From Dendrolimus kikuchii (taxonomy: Eukaryota; Arthropoda; Insecta; Lepidoptera; Lasiocampidae): a stretch of 64,000 nucleotides of DNA. Below the pieces are notes generated by a model. It ran no database searches. It was not told the origin of the DNA and saw nothing but the letters and a program-made list of their open reading frames with translations. This document shows, piece by piece, positions 10,301-19,110 of the stretch. Numbering within the stretch: the first letter of the stretch is position 1; each line of letters begins with the position of its first letter. The stretch is from contig CM034402.1 in assembly GCA_019925095.2 (NCBI GenBank), positions 11,667,501 to 11,731,500 of the forward strand. The letters are read 5' to 3'. Both the position numbers and the translations under genes were made by a program.

Positions 10301-11221
10301 TGACTGTGTTGTCGGTGAAAATGTTGTATACAAGTTCCTTTCACAACACATATGTGCACTTGCACCAGTATCGACTAGCCACTTATATTTTTGTAGATAT
10401 TCATTATTATTCTGTTGTACCATGAATGCATTACTATCTTTGTTTTTCCTGAACCGACATTCATTTTTAAAATGACCCGACTTGTTACAATAAAAACATC
10501 TTTTGTCTGTTTTTATGTTTACAATATTCTGTTTGTTCCTGCATTCCGATGCATAATGTCCTAGTTTATTACATTTAAAGCATTTCATGTACTTCTTTTT
10601 CTGTGCATTGCTTTTCACAATAAATGCAGATGCTGTTGATGGAGTATCTTGCTTCTCTTTCAATCGTTCTTCTTCAATCAACAAGCGAGCGACAAGATTA
10701 TCATATGTTTGCTTGTTTTCTGGAGCTGACTCCCACGCAGATATAAAATGCCTGTAGTCATCGGGCAGAGACATCAATACTTTTGTGATTACAAATTTTT
10801 CTGATATATCCTCTCCCATCTGTTTAAGTTGGTTTCTTAACTCTTGAATCTTAGACAAAAATACCGACATTTCAATGTCTTTTACATATTTATATTGAAA
10901 AAACTTTTGTTGAACAATATGTATACTTGTTTCAGTCTTCTGCTCATAAACGCTGCTTAATTTGTGCCACATTTCGGCTGATGTATTGCACGTGATGATG
11001 TGAAGCATCACTTCCTCAGTCATTCTTGTAACTATTTGTGTTTGAGCCTTTGCATCCTTCAATTGCCATGAAGCTTGTTCTTCCGCCTTGTCTGGCTTTG
11101 TAAAAGTGCCATCGACGATACCCATGAGGTTTTGTCCTCGCAATATAACCATTGTTTGAAATTTCCAAATGTTCCAGTTTCTCGCACCCTCCAATTTTAT
11201 AATTGTTTGATTTGCATCCAT
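7316..11221 (-). CDS. Copia Gag-Pol polyprotein, 1301 residues
   Basis: This single frame encodes everything needed for retrotransposition. Counting from the first ATG (codon 11219-11221; the open frame extends upstream to 11329 but only from a GTG): Gag with two CCHC knuckles (C214-C227 and C242-C255), aspartic protease DTGA with D284, an HHCC zinc site (H415, H420, C449, C452), integrase D479, D542 and E578 in exact DD35E spacing, reverse transcriptase with D901 and YVDD at 984-987, and RNase H D1154, E1195 and D1231. No stop or frameshift occurs, and all catalytic residues are present. Drosophila copia is of similar size. Gag and Pol share one frame, so their ratio would need splicing or processing; I see no frameshift signal. 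Probably competent, but expression is not shown by sequence. Confidence 0.95.
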   Translation of the reverse strand: MDANQTIIKLEGARNWNIWKFQTMVILRGQNLMGIVDGTFTKPDKAEEQASWQLKDAKAQTQIVTRMTEEVMLHIITCNTSAEMWHKLSSVYEQKTETSIHIVQQKFFQYKYVKDIEMSVFLSKIQELRNQLKQMGEDISEKFVITKVLMSLPDDYRHFISAWESAPENKQTYDNLVARLLIEEERLKEKQDTPSTASAFIVKSNAQKKKYMKCFKCNKLGHYASECRNKQNIVNIKTDKRCFYCNKSGHFKNECRFRKNKDSNAFMVQQNNNEYLQKYKWLVDTGASAHMCCERNLYTTFSPTTQSVIIGNGDTIKVLGCGQIKLEVFNGKDWIDTTINNVLFVPELKTNLFSVNCAMDTGYIMKTDGNKCKFYKGKALRAIANRVGNMCMMNVRYKSVYANVTQVKSTLDEWHQKMAHQNIQYVKTVLQNNNIEVSEYVNGNTDNSCHGCLKGKIHRLPFKTSKSNTTRICEVIHADLCGPMENNSIGGSRYFMILKDDFSSYRTVYFLKSKEETCKYIQQFINMIENSTGNKILTFRSDNGLEFVNKSLQEIFINRGIVHQTSVTYTPEQNGKAERENRTLVEAARAMLYANNLPKKLWAEAVNTAAYVLNRTGRTKQNGVSPYEIWTGKKYDINNLKIFGTSVYVHIPKEKRRKWDSKAKKGIFVGYGENVKGYRIWFPIENTVENKRDIIFLDKESNIKQDTSAPKIDIEEPIIHTKMSQQSILEDNYNPISSEDEGSIYEPCTDSEVSESEVNITPEHCQRLKRARKPPSFYKCQLALAECNNIEPKTYKEAMESNNAKEWTKAINCELKTLINNNTWDICTENVTDPIISSKWVFKIKYLDNKCHYKARLVARGFEQQENIDFSEIYSPVAKLSTFRLFISVATKLKVPIHQMDVTGAFLYGEINENVYLKLPEGAYSDGKQIVKLNKSLYGLKKSPKYWNEKFNSVILNAGFKRSESDSCLYTKCNNGKQIYVLLYVDDLLIFGSCYKMVNDLKLILHKEFSMKDLEFASEFLGINIKQNLKTNVTELCQKNYLLNVLKRFNMEDCKPMSTPMDQNFNVSLLECNDIPIDKVIENKCQQILGCLMYAASCTRPDLCATISILSRYQNCASHVLLSALKRVLRYIKHTIDYKLIYTYDKDVLQGYCDANWGGDLVDRKSTTGYCFFFSNCLITWCSKKQSSVSLSSTEAEYIAASMAVSEACWLINLLKDFQICKTTPVLIYCDNQSAIKVANTNTVKRLKHIDIRYHFIREKVQNGTICLQYLKTEDQIADMFTKWLRKDMLMKFCKMCSLIS

Positions 11222-11441
11222 CGTATTGCTTACGATACCTTCCTGCCTTTTATTGTTATCCTTCCTTGTTCTAATTCGATTTGTACGAACACTCCGAACA
11301 AGTATTGCTTGAGAAAAATATGGCCGCACACTGTCGCGCCGTATTTTAACTTTTATTTTCGAAAAAAAGACTTATTTTACGAAACTAAATATCTGGCAGT
11401 ATTCTCTGAACAATCCTTTATCCTGTAACAAAGTTGTGTGC

Positions 11442-11455
11442 CTGGGCCCATAACC
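11442..11455 (-). other. Primer-binding site, initiator tRNA-Met internal fragment
   Basis: The minus strand reads GGTTATGGGCCCAG directly after the 5' LTR. It is complementary to the anticodon stem-loop of initiator tRNA-Met (CTGGGCCCATAACC), as in Drosophila copia, which primes from a tRNA half rather than the 3' end. Confidence 0.85.
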
Positions 11456-11610
11456 TGTTTTAGGATTATTCAGGATTCTTTTTATAATGAAACGACACGG
11501 TACGAGATCAACGCAGCAGAGAGTTTATTCGACACAGAGTAGGTATTACATTGATATTTGACACATTATAACTGTCACTCATTACGGTGACAATGACACA
11601 TATTACAACA
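11456..11610 (-). repeat. Copia 5' LTR (155 bp)
   Basis: On the minus strand it runs TGTTGTAATATG to ...AATCCTAAAACA. I set the inner boundary at 11456 because the primer site begins at 11455 and the LTR then ends in CA. Bases 11462-11610 match the 3' LTR at all but two positions. Confidence 0.85.
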
Positions 11611-13055
11611 TAATGACACAAAGACTACGTAAGTTTAAATTTTAATTAGCTGCATAACTACTTTTCATTCCTGAAGAAATTAAAAGCAGTACAGCCGAAG
11701 CTAAGAGCTAACAAAAGAAACAAATTTTCTACGAAGTAGAACGAGTGGTTGCGGTTGACCGATTAATTATTCCTTGGCGATATCAAAGCTGCGCTACCGC
11801 TGAGACTAAGGCACGGCAACGCCATCGATTCCCGATAGATTGCGTAACCAGTATACTGGGTCTTGATTTCCTGATACCGTGCGATAGTTTACGCTTTGAA
11901 TCCTGCCTAGAGTTTTGGTGGGTACTTGAAGGGTGATGTTTTGCTGTGCTTTTCCATTCTAAAGAAATTGCAAGTTCTTCACAGTCTACGAACTCTAAAG
12001 AGTTACTGACAGATGACAAACTTGGATTGTTTTCGTCATTTAGCTATGGGACCATAAGTAGGCATGTTATCGAATATATATTCCCATATCTCAAAAGTAT
12101 ATTATTCGAACCAATTGTTGTTGAAAATACTTTTGACTCTGCATCAATAACCTTATGTTTTTTAAAATATTCCATATAGTTCAATAGGTAGAAAAGGGGA
12201 ACACAATGTTTAATGTCGTTAACATATAACATTTCGACACAACATTAGAAGAAAACATTCAACCCTCAGTTTTTACGTATAGTGGTCATCCTTAATTAGT
12301 AGTTGATTCGCAGTTATACCATACAATTAATTATACCTAGAGCACTATAACTATACACTACACCTTGCTATTAAATATCATCCATATGGACCTAGTAGTT
12401 TCAGAGCAAAATTACTGTGTAACAATTGTTGGAATTGAAATTAATTTGGTGGGACATGGTACTGGCCAAATATATTAAATGAAATGTTTAAATTTAGAAT
12501 ATAGATGTTCTTTTGTTTTTTATCTGTTTTTTTCCCTATTAGTATTAAAAATCATCATTATATTACGCACATGTGCAGTATTTATTCTTTTATAATTAAA
12601 ATAAATACAGTCCGCAAAAAAAAATATTTAAAGAAGTCTTTAAAAACAATAAAGATGTTGATATATTTAAACCAAATTTCAATAAATGCTGTATTTTTTT
12701 TTAAATATCCCCTATACATAGTACATTTAAAAATAGATAATTTATTACCAAATCATTAATATATATAATGAATAATGTGGCTCTAACACCCTTTCTTGCG
12801 GAACGCCGTATTTGTTTAATTTCATTGTACTAGCTTCATGTATGCACTTATTTGTAACTTGCAATCCACATTTTTGTTTATATTTTAGTATGTGGATTTG
12901 TAATGATTGCAATTTGTTTTGTGCACCAATAAATAAATAAAAAGATATACAATGACAGCCGGACAGTTGAATATCATAAAAACATAATGGTTCCACATTT
13001 GCCAAAATGTCTACAGAACCCTAAAAAGGAACTATAACAAGCTAAGTCCCTATAT
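11611..13055. other. Spacer, no gene recognised
   Basis: About 1.4 kb. A moderately GC-rich patch at 11740-12020 has overlapping short frames on both strands (78 residues on the minus strand, 63 on the plus) that I cannot assign. The rest is AT-rich with nothing visible. Confidence 0.4.
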
Positions 13056-13426
13056 AACTAGATAGTCGTGTCTTGCGTCGATATTCTGGCGGCGTCTCAT
13101 TTTCCAGCTAGTATAGCATGTCAGCTGGCACAGCTGCTGCACAACAAGAGACCCCAAAATGCCGCAAATATTCCGCCATTAGAAATGGCCACGTCTTTGC
13201 GACTTTTGGGGTTGAGACCATGGGACCACGGGGGCCTGAGGCGCACAAACTTTATCGAGACACAGCGAAACGCATGGTAGACGTATCACGTTACCAAAAG
13301 ACTGGTCTACACCTCGGACAACGCATTAGCGTTGCCATTCGGCAAGGTAATGTGGCCAGTCTTATGGGCACGATTCCAACTGACAGCGGTCTGGCACTAG
13401 ATTTTATAGTTAATTTGTACAAATAG
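13056..13426 (+). pseudogene. Non-LTR retrotransposon ORF C-terminal fragment
   Basis: A frame starting near 13068 reads CVDILAASHFPASIA, then after a one-base shift near 13115 the text continues SAGTAAAQQETPKCRKYSAI and FATFGVETMGPRGPEAHKLY, ending ISVAIRQGNVASLMGTIPTD and a stop at 13426. A block of the form VET-G-WGP-A followed by QR-S-AIQ-GNA-S is a C-terminal module I have seen after reverse transcriptase in invertebrate non-LTR elements. A second decayed copy is at 50271-50470. The clade is uncertain. The upstream part of the element is missing. Confidence 0.55.
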
Positions 13427-13997
13427 TTTTATTTATAATATCCTGTTACTATTTAATAATAATGTTATAATTAAATGTGCAATAAACTAGATTGTGCTAA
13501 TTAATTTCTTCTCGCTTTTTGACCTGTGTTTTTTTTAAACATATTTTAACAAATTCTTGCAATTAATCTTAACGAGTGTTTTTATTGATTTAATCTATAA
13601 AAGTATTTTTTACCTCCAATTCCTCTCTTGTGTCATTTTTATCACTCATGCCTAAACAATACTGTATATATAAAATGGTAACCATCCTAAAGCACCGTTG
13701 ATACTAGTTGACATGAAACTATTCTAGTTAGAGCAATGTATGTCAACAGAGTGTTATGGGATACAATAGGCGGCTTAACTTGATTGTGTTTACTGATTTA
13801 TGTTGTTTAAAATGTTAAGAATATGTAAATTAACAGCAATTTAGGCGATTAAGACATAGTTTAAATTACACCGAGATAAAACTGCTATGAATATTCTGTA
13901 TCTCTTAATTCGTGACTATCAATCGCATCTGATTTTAAATTCAATTAATGTTGAGGTTATTCCCAGTATACTTAATAATTATAAATACGTTTGTGTT
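13427..13997. other. LINE 3' flank and AT-rich spacer
   Basis: An AATAAA at about 13482 may be the polyadenylation signal of the preceding LINE remnant. Nothing else is recognised. Confidence 0.35.
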
Positions 13998-14150
13998 ATA
14001 GGTTATATATACAGCTCTGGGACTGATCCGAGACTTCCAGATCATAGTAAATAACGGAAAGTTCGTTTAATAAATTTACTATGTTGGGAATCGAACTCGA
14101 GGCCTCTGCTTTTCAGGCAGTTAGACCGGCAAAAGCTCCGCCCGCTTAAA
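13998..14150 (-). mobile_element. tRNA-derived SINE, copy 1
   Basis: On the minus strand GAGTTCGATTCCCAACATAG contains a Pol III B box, preceded by CTGCCTGAAAAGCAGAGGC and followed by a body (AACGAACTTTCCGTTATTTACTATGATCTGG...GTCCCAGAGC) that aligns with the SINE at 25380-25575. The tRNA-like head is decayed, so it is not a tRNA gene. Confidence 0.6.
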
Positions 14151-14194
14151 TTGGAATAAGCTCCTAGTCGGTTTTCCTGCAACTTGATGACATA

Positions 14195-14285
14195 GTTTTC
14201 CAAACGTCTATAGATGATCCGTGATAGTAACCGCCTTCCATCAGGTTGGCCGTCGACCTGTCTACACCAGCTATAAAAAAATCAC
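14195..14285 (+). repeat. Family A-like fragment
   Basis: GTCTATAGATGAT...GTAACCGCCTTCCATCAGGTTGGCCGTC...CTGTCT matches the tail half of family A (GTAACCGCTTTCCATCAAGTGGGCCGTCTG), with an A-rich end. Confidence 0.5.
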
Positions 14286-14289
14286 AGGG

Positions 14290-14735
14290 GCCATCAAATA
14301 ATATCATAAATGTTTTGTCATATCTTGATAGGCTAATCAAAATTAATCTTAATTTAAACTAAATTTCAGAGTTTTAAAAAAATGAGACAGCTTACCTATA
14401 AATTGCAGAAAACTGTATAAAAGTTTGAATATTTATCATGATTTATATTAAGGTACGAACAATCTTAATTCTTTATGTTTGGTTTACCTTATTACGTCAA
14501 CGCAGGGTGATAAAGATTGATGTTGCGCCTCTCTGTCTTTAGAGATTTTGGTGTAATCTCCATAATTCAATTTACGTGGATCGGATCACGTGCCCAAATA
14601 AAACATACTTAACCTTTACGTTCCACTCTACTCTTATTTTATTTGCTTATGTAGTTACTGGCTGAAAAATAATGTATTATTTACTACTGCGGAAGGAGGA
14701 ATGAAAATCGCCAAGTAAAAAACATAACTATTTAT
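14290..14735. other. Spacer, no gene recognised
   Basis: AT-rich sequence; no frame or repeat recognised. Confidence 0.4.
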
Positions 14736-14739
14736 AATA

Positions 14740-15290
14740 TTACAAAATTCTAAATTTGCCGTGTCTATACGTTGAAGCTATTTAAAAAAACAACTAGAAT
14801 AGACTATATAAACGATGTAAATTTGTTTAGATTTCTTGTCTTTCTGTTCAGGATTCACTTGAAAACTAATGGGCTGATTTCAATGTGGTTTTCGCTAATC
14901 AACAGTAAATTCTTAGATTTAAAATTCGCACTACTATTTTTCCCAGGAATCTCGCAGAATTTTTCTGGGAATTATTTGAAAAATTCTAAATTAAGAATTT
15001 AAATAGATTGGCCAGATTAAAAAAAATGGAATTCCAATACCATTTTTTAACTGGTCGATAGCAAATTCTATGTAATAAAATGTGTGATATATTTTATCCC
15101 TGGAATCCCGCGGGATTACGCCCGGGAGCAGTTTGAAGTTGTTCAGGTGCATTAAAATTAGGTTACACAGTGTTTATTACCACGATAGCTTACATTCTTT
15201 TTTAAATGCTCCGCTACTTTCTGTCCCGGGAATCCCGCGGGAATTTCAAGTCAAGTGTGAACGAAGCCGCGGGAATATTCTAGTAAAAAA
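14740..15290 (+). repeat. Family B repeat, copy 2, uninterrupted
   Basis: It runs from ATTACAAAATTCTAAATTTGCCG to GTGAACGAAGCCGCGGGAATATTCTAGT. It contains two copies of a near-palindromic GGAATCCCGCGGGA block (around 15100 and 15230). It is the best template here for dating the insertions in copies 1 and 4. Non-coding. Confidence 0.75.
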
Positions 15291-15294
15291 TATT

Positions 15295-16589
15295 ATTATT
15301 AAAATATAAAAAGACACCAATTATTATATTTCTAGAAGTATCTATAAATTATTCTTCATTCGTGTTTTCACATCAAAAACAAACTCAACCTGATTCAAAG
15401 GTTTATCTTACAATCAAGACTTTTATAATGCTCGTATTAGACGGATTAAGCAAATTGAATCGATTTGATGCAAAGGAATGGAACTAAAAGGATACGATGG
15501 TATTTAATGACATTAAACAAGTCAAGTTTATGTTTGTATGTATCATTTTGATTGATCGGACAACCAGACACATTAGTTTGCGCCTCCGTTCCATGGTGGA
15601 AACTGTACCAGTCAGAGCCAAGAGCTCATCTTTTCCAGTGCGCACTGCCCAAGACTGATATAATTTACCGGAGTCTGTTTTTCCTGACAAATATAATCTT
15701 GAAGTTTTGAAGTCATGATTGAACAGGTATCTTGTAGGTAAGCTTGCTTCATCCTAAGAATTGTCATTACTCAACATGGGGTGAAAGAGGTAAGAGATAA
15801 AAAACCTTCCATATTAAAAGATATGAATGAACCGTCCAATGCATTGCATTTGTTATGACATGCGAAGGTGAAACGTGGCCACCCGAGTTAGGCCCGTTTA
15901 AGGTTGTCCAGAATGCTATAGAGAAAATCATACTCGGTGTTCCTCTGAATTAGATTTGTAAATAAATAAACTGTTATAAAACCAAAATTATTGAGACGAA
16001 ACTTTTTATCAATCTCGAGTAACAGGCTGTTGAGAAGGACTTTAAAGATGATAATTGCATCTAGTCGAATATAATACAGGATACCCCAGGTTCCAAGACT
16101 TGACAACTTTTGAAATAAGACTTGCAAGGATAGGAAGCGATAAGTCAAAAATTCAGCTTGTTGGCATACTTTGGAAAGGCTTATGTCTAGCTGTGGACTT
16201 AAATGAACTGATTTTTACGATTGTGATTTATGCAACATTGAATATGACCATAATGCTCATCATTGCTTGATCTTATTAAAATTAAATTGTCATCAATTGT
16301 ATGTTATAAATATATGTGGTACTGTCCAACAAATAACAACAGTATATTTTACATCTTGTATATACCTATTATATGTTTAGTTCTGTTGTATAAAATCAAT
16401 TTCAATCGTAACGAAAGTATAAAACCAAACGGCAAAGCGTTACTCTGGATTACTATTCAAATACCAGTATATATAGAGAATTTATAGCACAAAACCAATG
16501 TTGGCATGACGAGTGTTTTAGTAGTCTTCTGTGTTAAATGTTTGTTTCATAAAAAAACACAAAATTTTGTCTTCTTCCTATATATATAC
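15295..16589. other. Spacer; one unassigned minus-strand frame
   Basis: A minus-strand frame at 15690-15484 (68 residues, with upstream open sequence) reads KTDSGKLYQSWAVRTGKDEL and MERRRKLMCLVVRSIKMIH. Its basic composition looks like part of an old mobile-element frame, but I cannot name the family. The remainder is AT-rich and featureless. Confidence 0.3.
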
Positions 16590-16862
16590 TGTAAAGGCCT
16601 GAGCCTGTTGAGACTCCGGTTATGAATTTGTGGACTGTACTATTATGATGAATGATGAACGTTTTATATATATATATATATATTTATTGCTTTGCTGGTA
16701 TTAATTACAATTAATTATATGTATATGGTGCGCGCGCGTTGATGTGAGAGGATCGTTAGCAATAGAACTTATGATGTGTGACACCGGCCGATGCGCCGCG
16801 TCGCCCCCGCCGCAGCTGCCGCCCCGCGCCAACCGGTCTAGTTGCTGGCTGCAGCCGTAACA
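16590..16862 (-). repeat. BEL 3' LTR (273 bp)
   Basis: It contains an internal (AT)9 tract, a GCGCGCGCG run and a strongly GC-rich outer third, unlike the AT-rich surroundings. It matches 22897-23171 base for base apart from a 2-nt indel. Confidence 0.95.
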
Positions 16863-16876
16863 TGCTCCCCAGCCTT
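16863..16876 (-). other. BEL polypurine tract
   Basis: Minus strand AAGGCTGGGGAGCA lies directly before the 3' LTR start TGTTACGG. Confidence 0.65.
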
Positions 16877-16889
16877 GAAGTAGAATGCT

Positions 16890-19110
16890 TCAAATGTTGA
16901 GTGGACATAACCTGTGGGCAGTGCGAATCAAAAGACCCTTTTTAGTTTTTATTTCGGCCATTCTGGCAACTCCATCTTGGCCAGGCATGACCCTCACGAT
17001 GCGTCCAACAAGCCATAGAAGAGGTGGTGTGTTTGGTTCCTCCACTAAGACCATCTCTCCGACGCGAAGGGCTCCCGAAGAAGCGCGCCATCTTGTTTTT
17101 TGCTGCAAACAAGAAACGTATTCTTTTGAAAATCGATTCCAAAAGTGCTGTTTCAATTTTTGAACGCGCTGAAACCGCTGCAGCGAATTTATGTTGTTGA
17201 TTTCAATATCTGCTTGAGGAATTGACGTGAGTGACCGTCCAATGAGAAAATGAGATGGGGTCAGGTAAGATAAGTCACAAGGATCGGAGGAAAGTGGGAC
17301 GAGAGGCCTGGAATTTAAGATGGCTTCTATTTGAGCCAAGCAAGTCGCCAATTCTTCATACGTTAAGTGGCTCAAACCCAAAATACGCCTTAAATGATGT
17401 TTTACGGATTTTACAGCCGATTCCCAAAGACCACCCCACGCAGGGGCGTAAGCAGGAATAAATTTAAAACATATACCTTTCATAGCAGCCTCGGAGCTTA
17501 AAGTAGACGAAGTCCTTTTAAGGAAAGAAGACAATTGGTTACAAGCTCCTACGAAATTGGTGCCGTTGTCCGAGTAGACAGTCTGTGGCATTCCACGACG
17601 AGCGACAAAACGGTTAAGACAAGCAATGAAGGCTTCCGTGGTGAGATCCGTAGCCACTTCTAAATGCACCGCCTTTGTAGCCAAACAAACAAAAATACAA
17701 ATATAACATTTAAGCAGCCTAGCCCCTCTGCCTTTCCGATTGAGCATCAGCACTGGCCCCATGTAGTCTGTACCAGAATTGAGAAATGGATATTCTAGAT
17801 GTAATCTTTCCATTGGCAGGTTACCCATTATTGGCTGCACAGGTTTGACATTGAATTTCATACAGCGAATGCAAGCATGTACAGTTGCCCTGGCAATATT
17901 CCTGCCTCCTAGCGGCCAATAAGTTTGACGAATCTGTGCAAGCAATAATTGAGGACCTGCGTGCAAAGAAAGTTTATGTTGCATGCCAAAGATGATTTTA
18001 GTTAAATGATGTTTGCTACAAAGAAGAATAGGGTGTTTTATGTCGTAACTATAATAAGAATTTTGTAGACGTCCCCCGACGCGAATAATACTATGATTGT
18101 TATCCATGAAGGGTGAAAGAGAGGCAAGTCTGTTTTTTATATGTAGTGATTTTCCTGATATAAGAATATTGAATTCATTTGGAAACATGTCTTGTTGAGC
18201 AATACTAATTAATTTTAATTTAGATGTTTGTAATTCAATACAAGTTAAATGATTTTTGTATTGTGTTTTATTTTGTTTACATTTATTTATAAATCTTTGT
18301 ATGTATGTAAATATTCTAATTAATTTTATGAAGTTGGATGTCCTATTAATTAATTGTAAAATAGTGTTTGCGTTTTCTATTGTGTTTGTATGTGTATGTA
18401 CGGAGATTTCTGGAAGAGAATTTGAATGGATGTTTGGATGTTCAAAGAATTTAATTTCTTTATGTTGGAGAAAAGTAGGACCGGACCACCACAGGTTAGA
18501 TGAGCTGAGAAGGTCAGCCTGCGCCCCACGAGAAACTAGATCGGCGGGGTTGTCTTTAGACGGCACGTAGGTCCACGTCTGACCATGAGTAGTATCTTGT
18601 ATCTCGTTTACTCTGTTACGCACGAAATGTTTAACGCGATTAGAGGGCATAGATAACCAACCCAATACAATTGTCGAATCTGACCAAAAGTAACAGCGAC
18701 TAATGGGAATTGTAAGAGAATTTTGTACCTTTCTACAAAGTCTTGTACCCAACAACGCCCCGCACAATTCGAGCTTGGGTATCGTAGTAGGCTTGATAGG
18801 AGCCACTCTATTCTTTGAGATTAAAAGACGTACACAAATTGTGCCATCCTCTCCAACATTTCTTATGTAGACACAAGCTCCGTAAGCACGTTCGGAAGCG
18901 TCTGTAAAGGTATGAATTTCAGTTGAAAATGAATGAATATTGGAAAACCAACGAGGAATTTTAATATTGTTTAAGCTTGAAAGTGACTTTATCGAACTAA
19001 GATATTCTTTTTTAATGTCTGGAGGAATCTCGTCATCCCAGTCACATTTATTAAGCCATAGTTTTTGTATGATAATTTTGAATAAAACTATGCAAGGGCC
19101 AATAAGGCCT
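16890..19110 (-). pseudogene. BEL/Pao Pol, second part: end of RT, RNase H, integrase
   Basis: The open frame extends from a stop at 19128-19130 to the terminator at 16890. Homology starts at GLIGPCIVLFKIIIQKLW (19109), then DDEIPPDIK, IPRW, FTDASERAYGACVY (RNase H), KLELCGALLGTRL and SDSTIVLGW. The integrase follows: LSLHAGPQLLLAQIR with CIRC as zinc-binding part, then catalytic D in GTDYMGPV, D in YSDNGTNF and E in WGGLWESAVK, and a C-terminal domain with LWLVGRIV. There is no ATG at its start: the in-frame codon at 18804-18806 is GTG. It was the direct continuation of the upstream frame before the deletion and is probably not translated alone. Confidence 0.9.

Larger units (their letters stand above)
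6869..11610 (-). mobile_element. Ty1/copia LTR retrotransposon, coding-intact
   Basis: The element reads right to left: 5' LTR (11456-11610), primer-binding site (11442-11455), one gag-pol frame (11221-7316), polypurine tract (7017-7027), 3' LTR (6869-7016). Domain order gag, protease, integrase, reverse transcriptase, RNase H is diagnostic of Ty1/copia. The LTRs differ by one substitution (6961-7020 region, ATTACAACTG against ATTATAACTG) and one T insertion, so insertion is recent. No target duplication is seen: the left flank is CCATAGC and the right TAATGAC, and the outermost six bases of the 3' LTR are missing, which points to a later edge rearrangement. Confidence 0.95.

Noticed and set aside
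9222..10475. Plus-strand open frames of 106-162 codons across 9.2-10.5 kb
   Set aside because: They are antisense to the copia polyprotein frame, which explains them fully.
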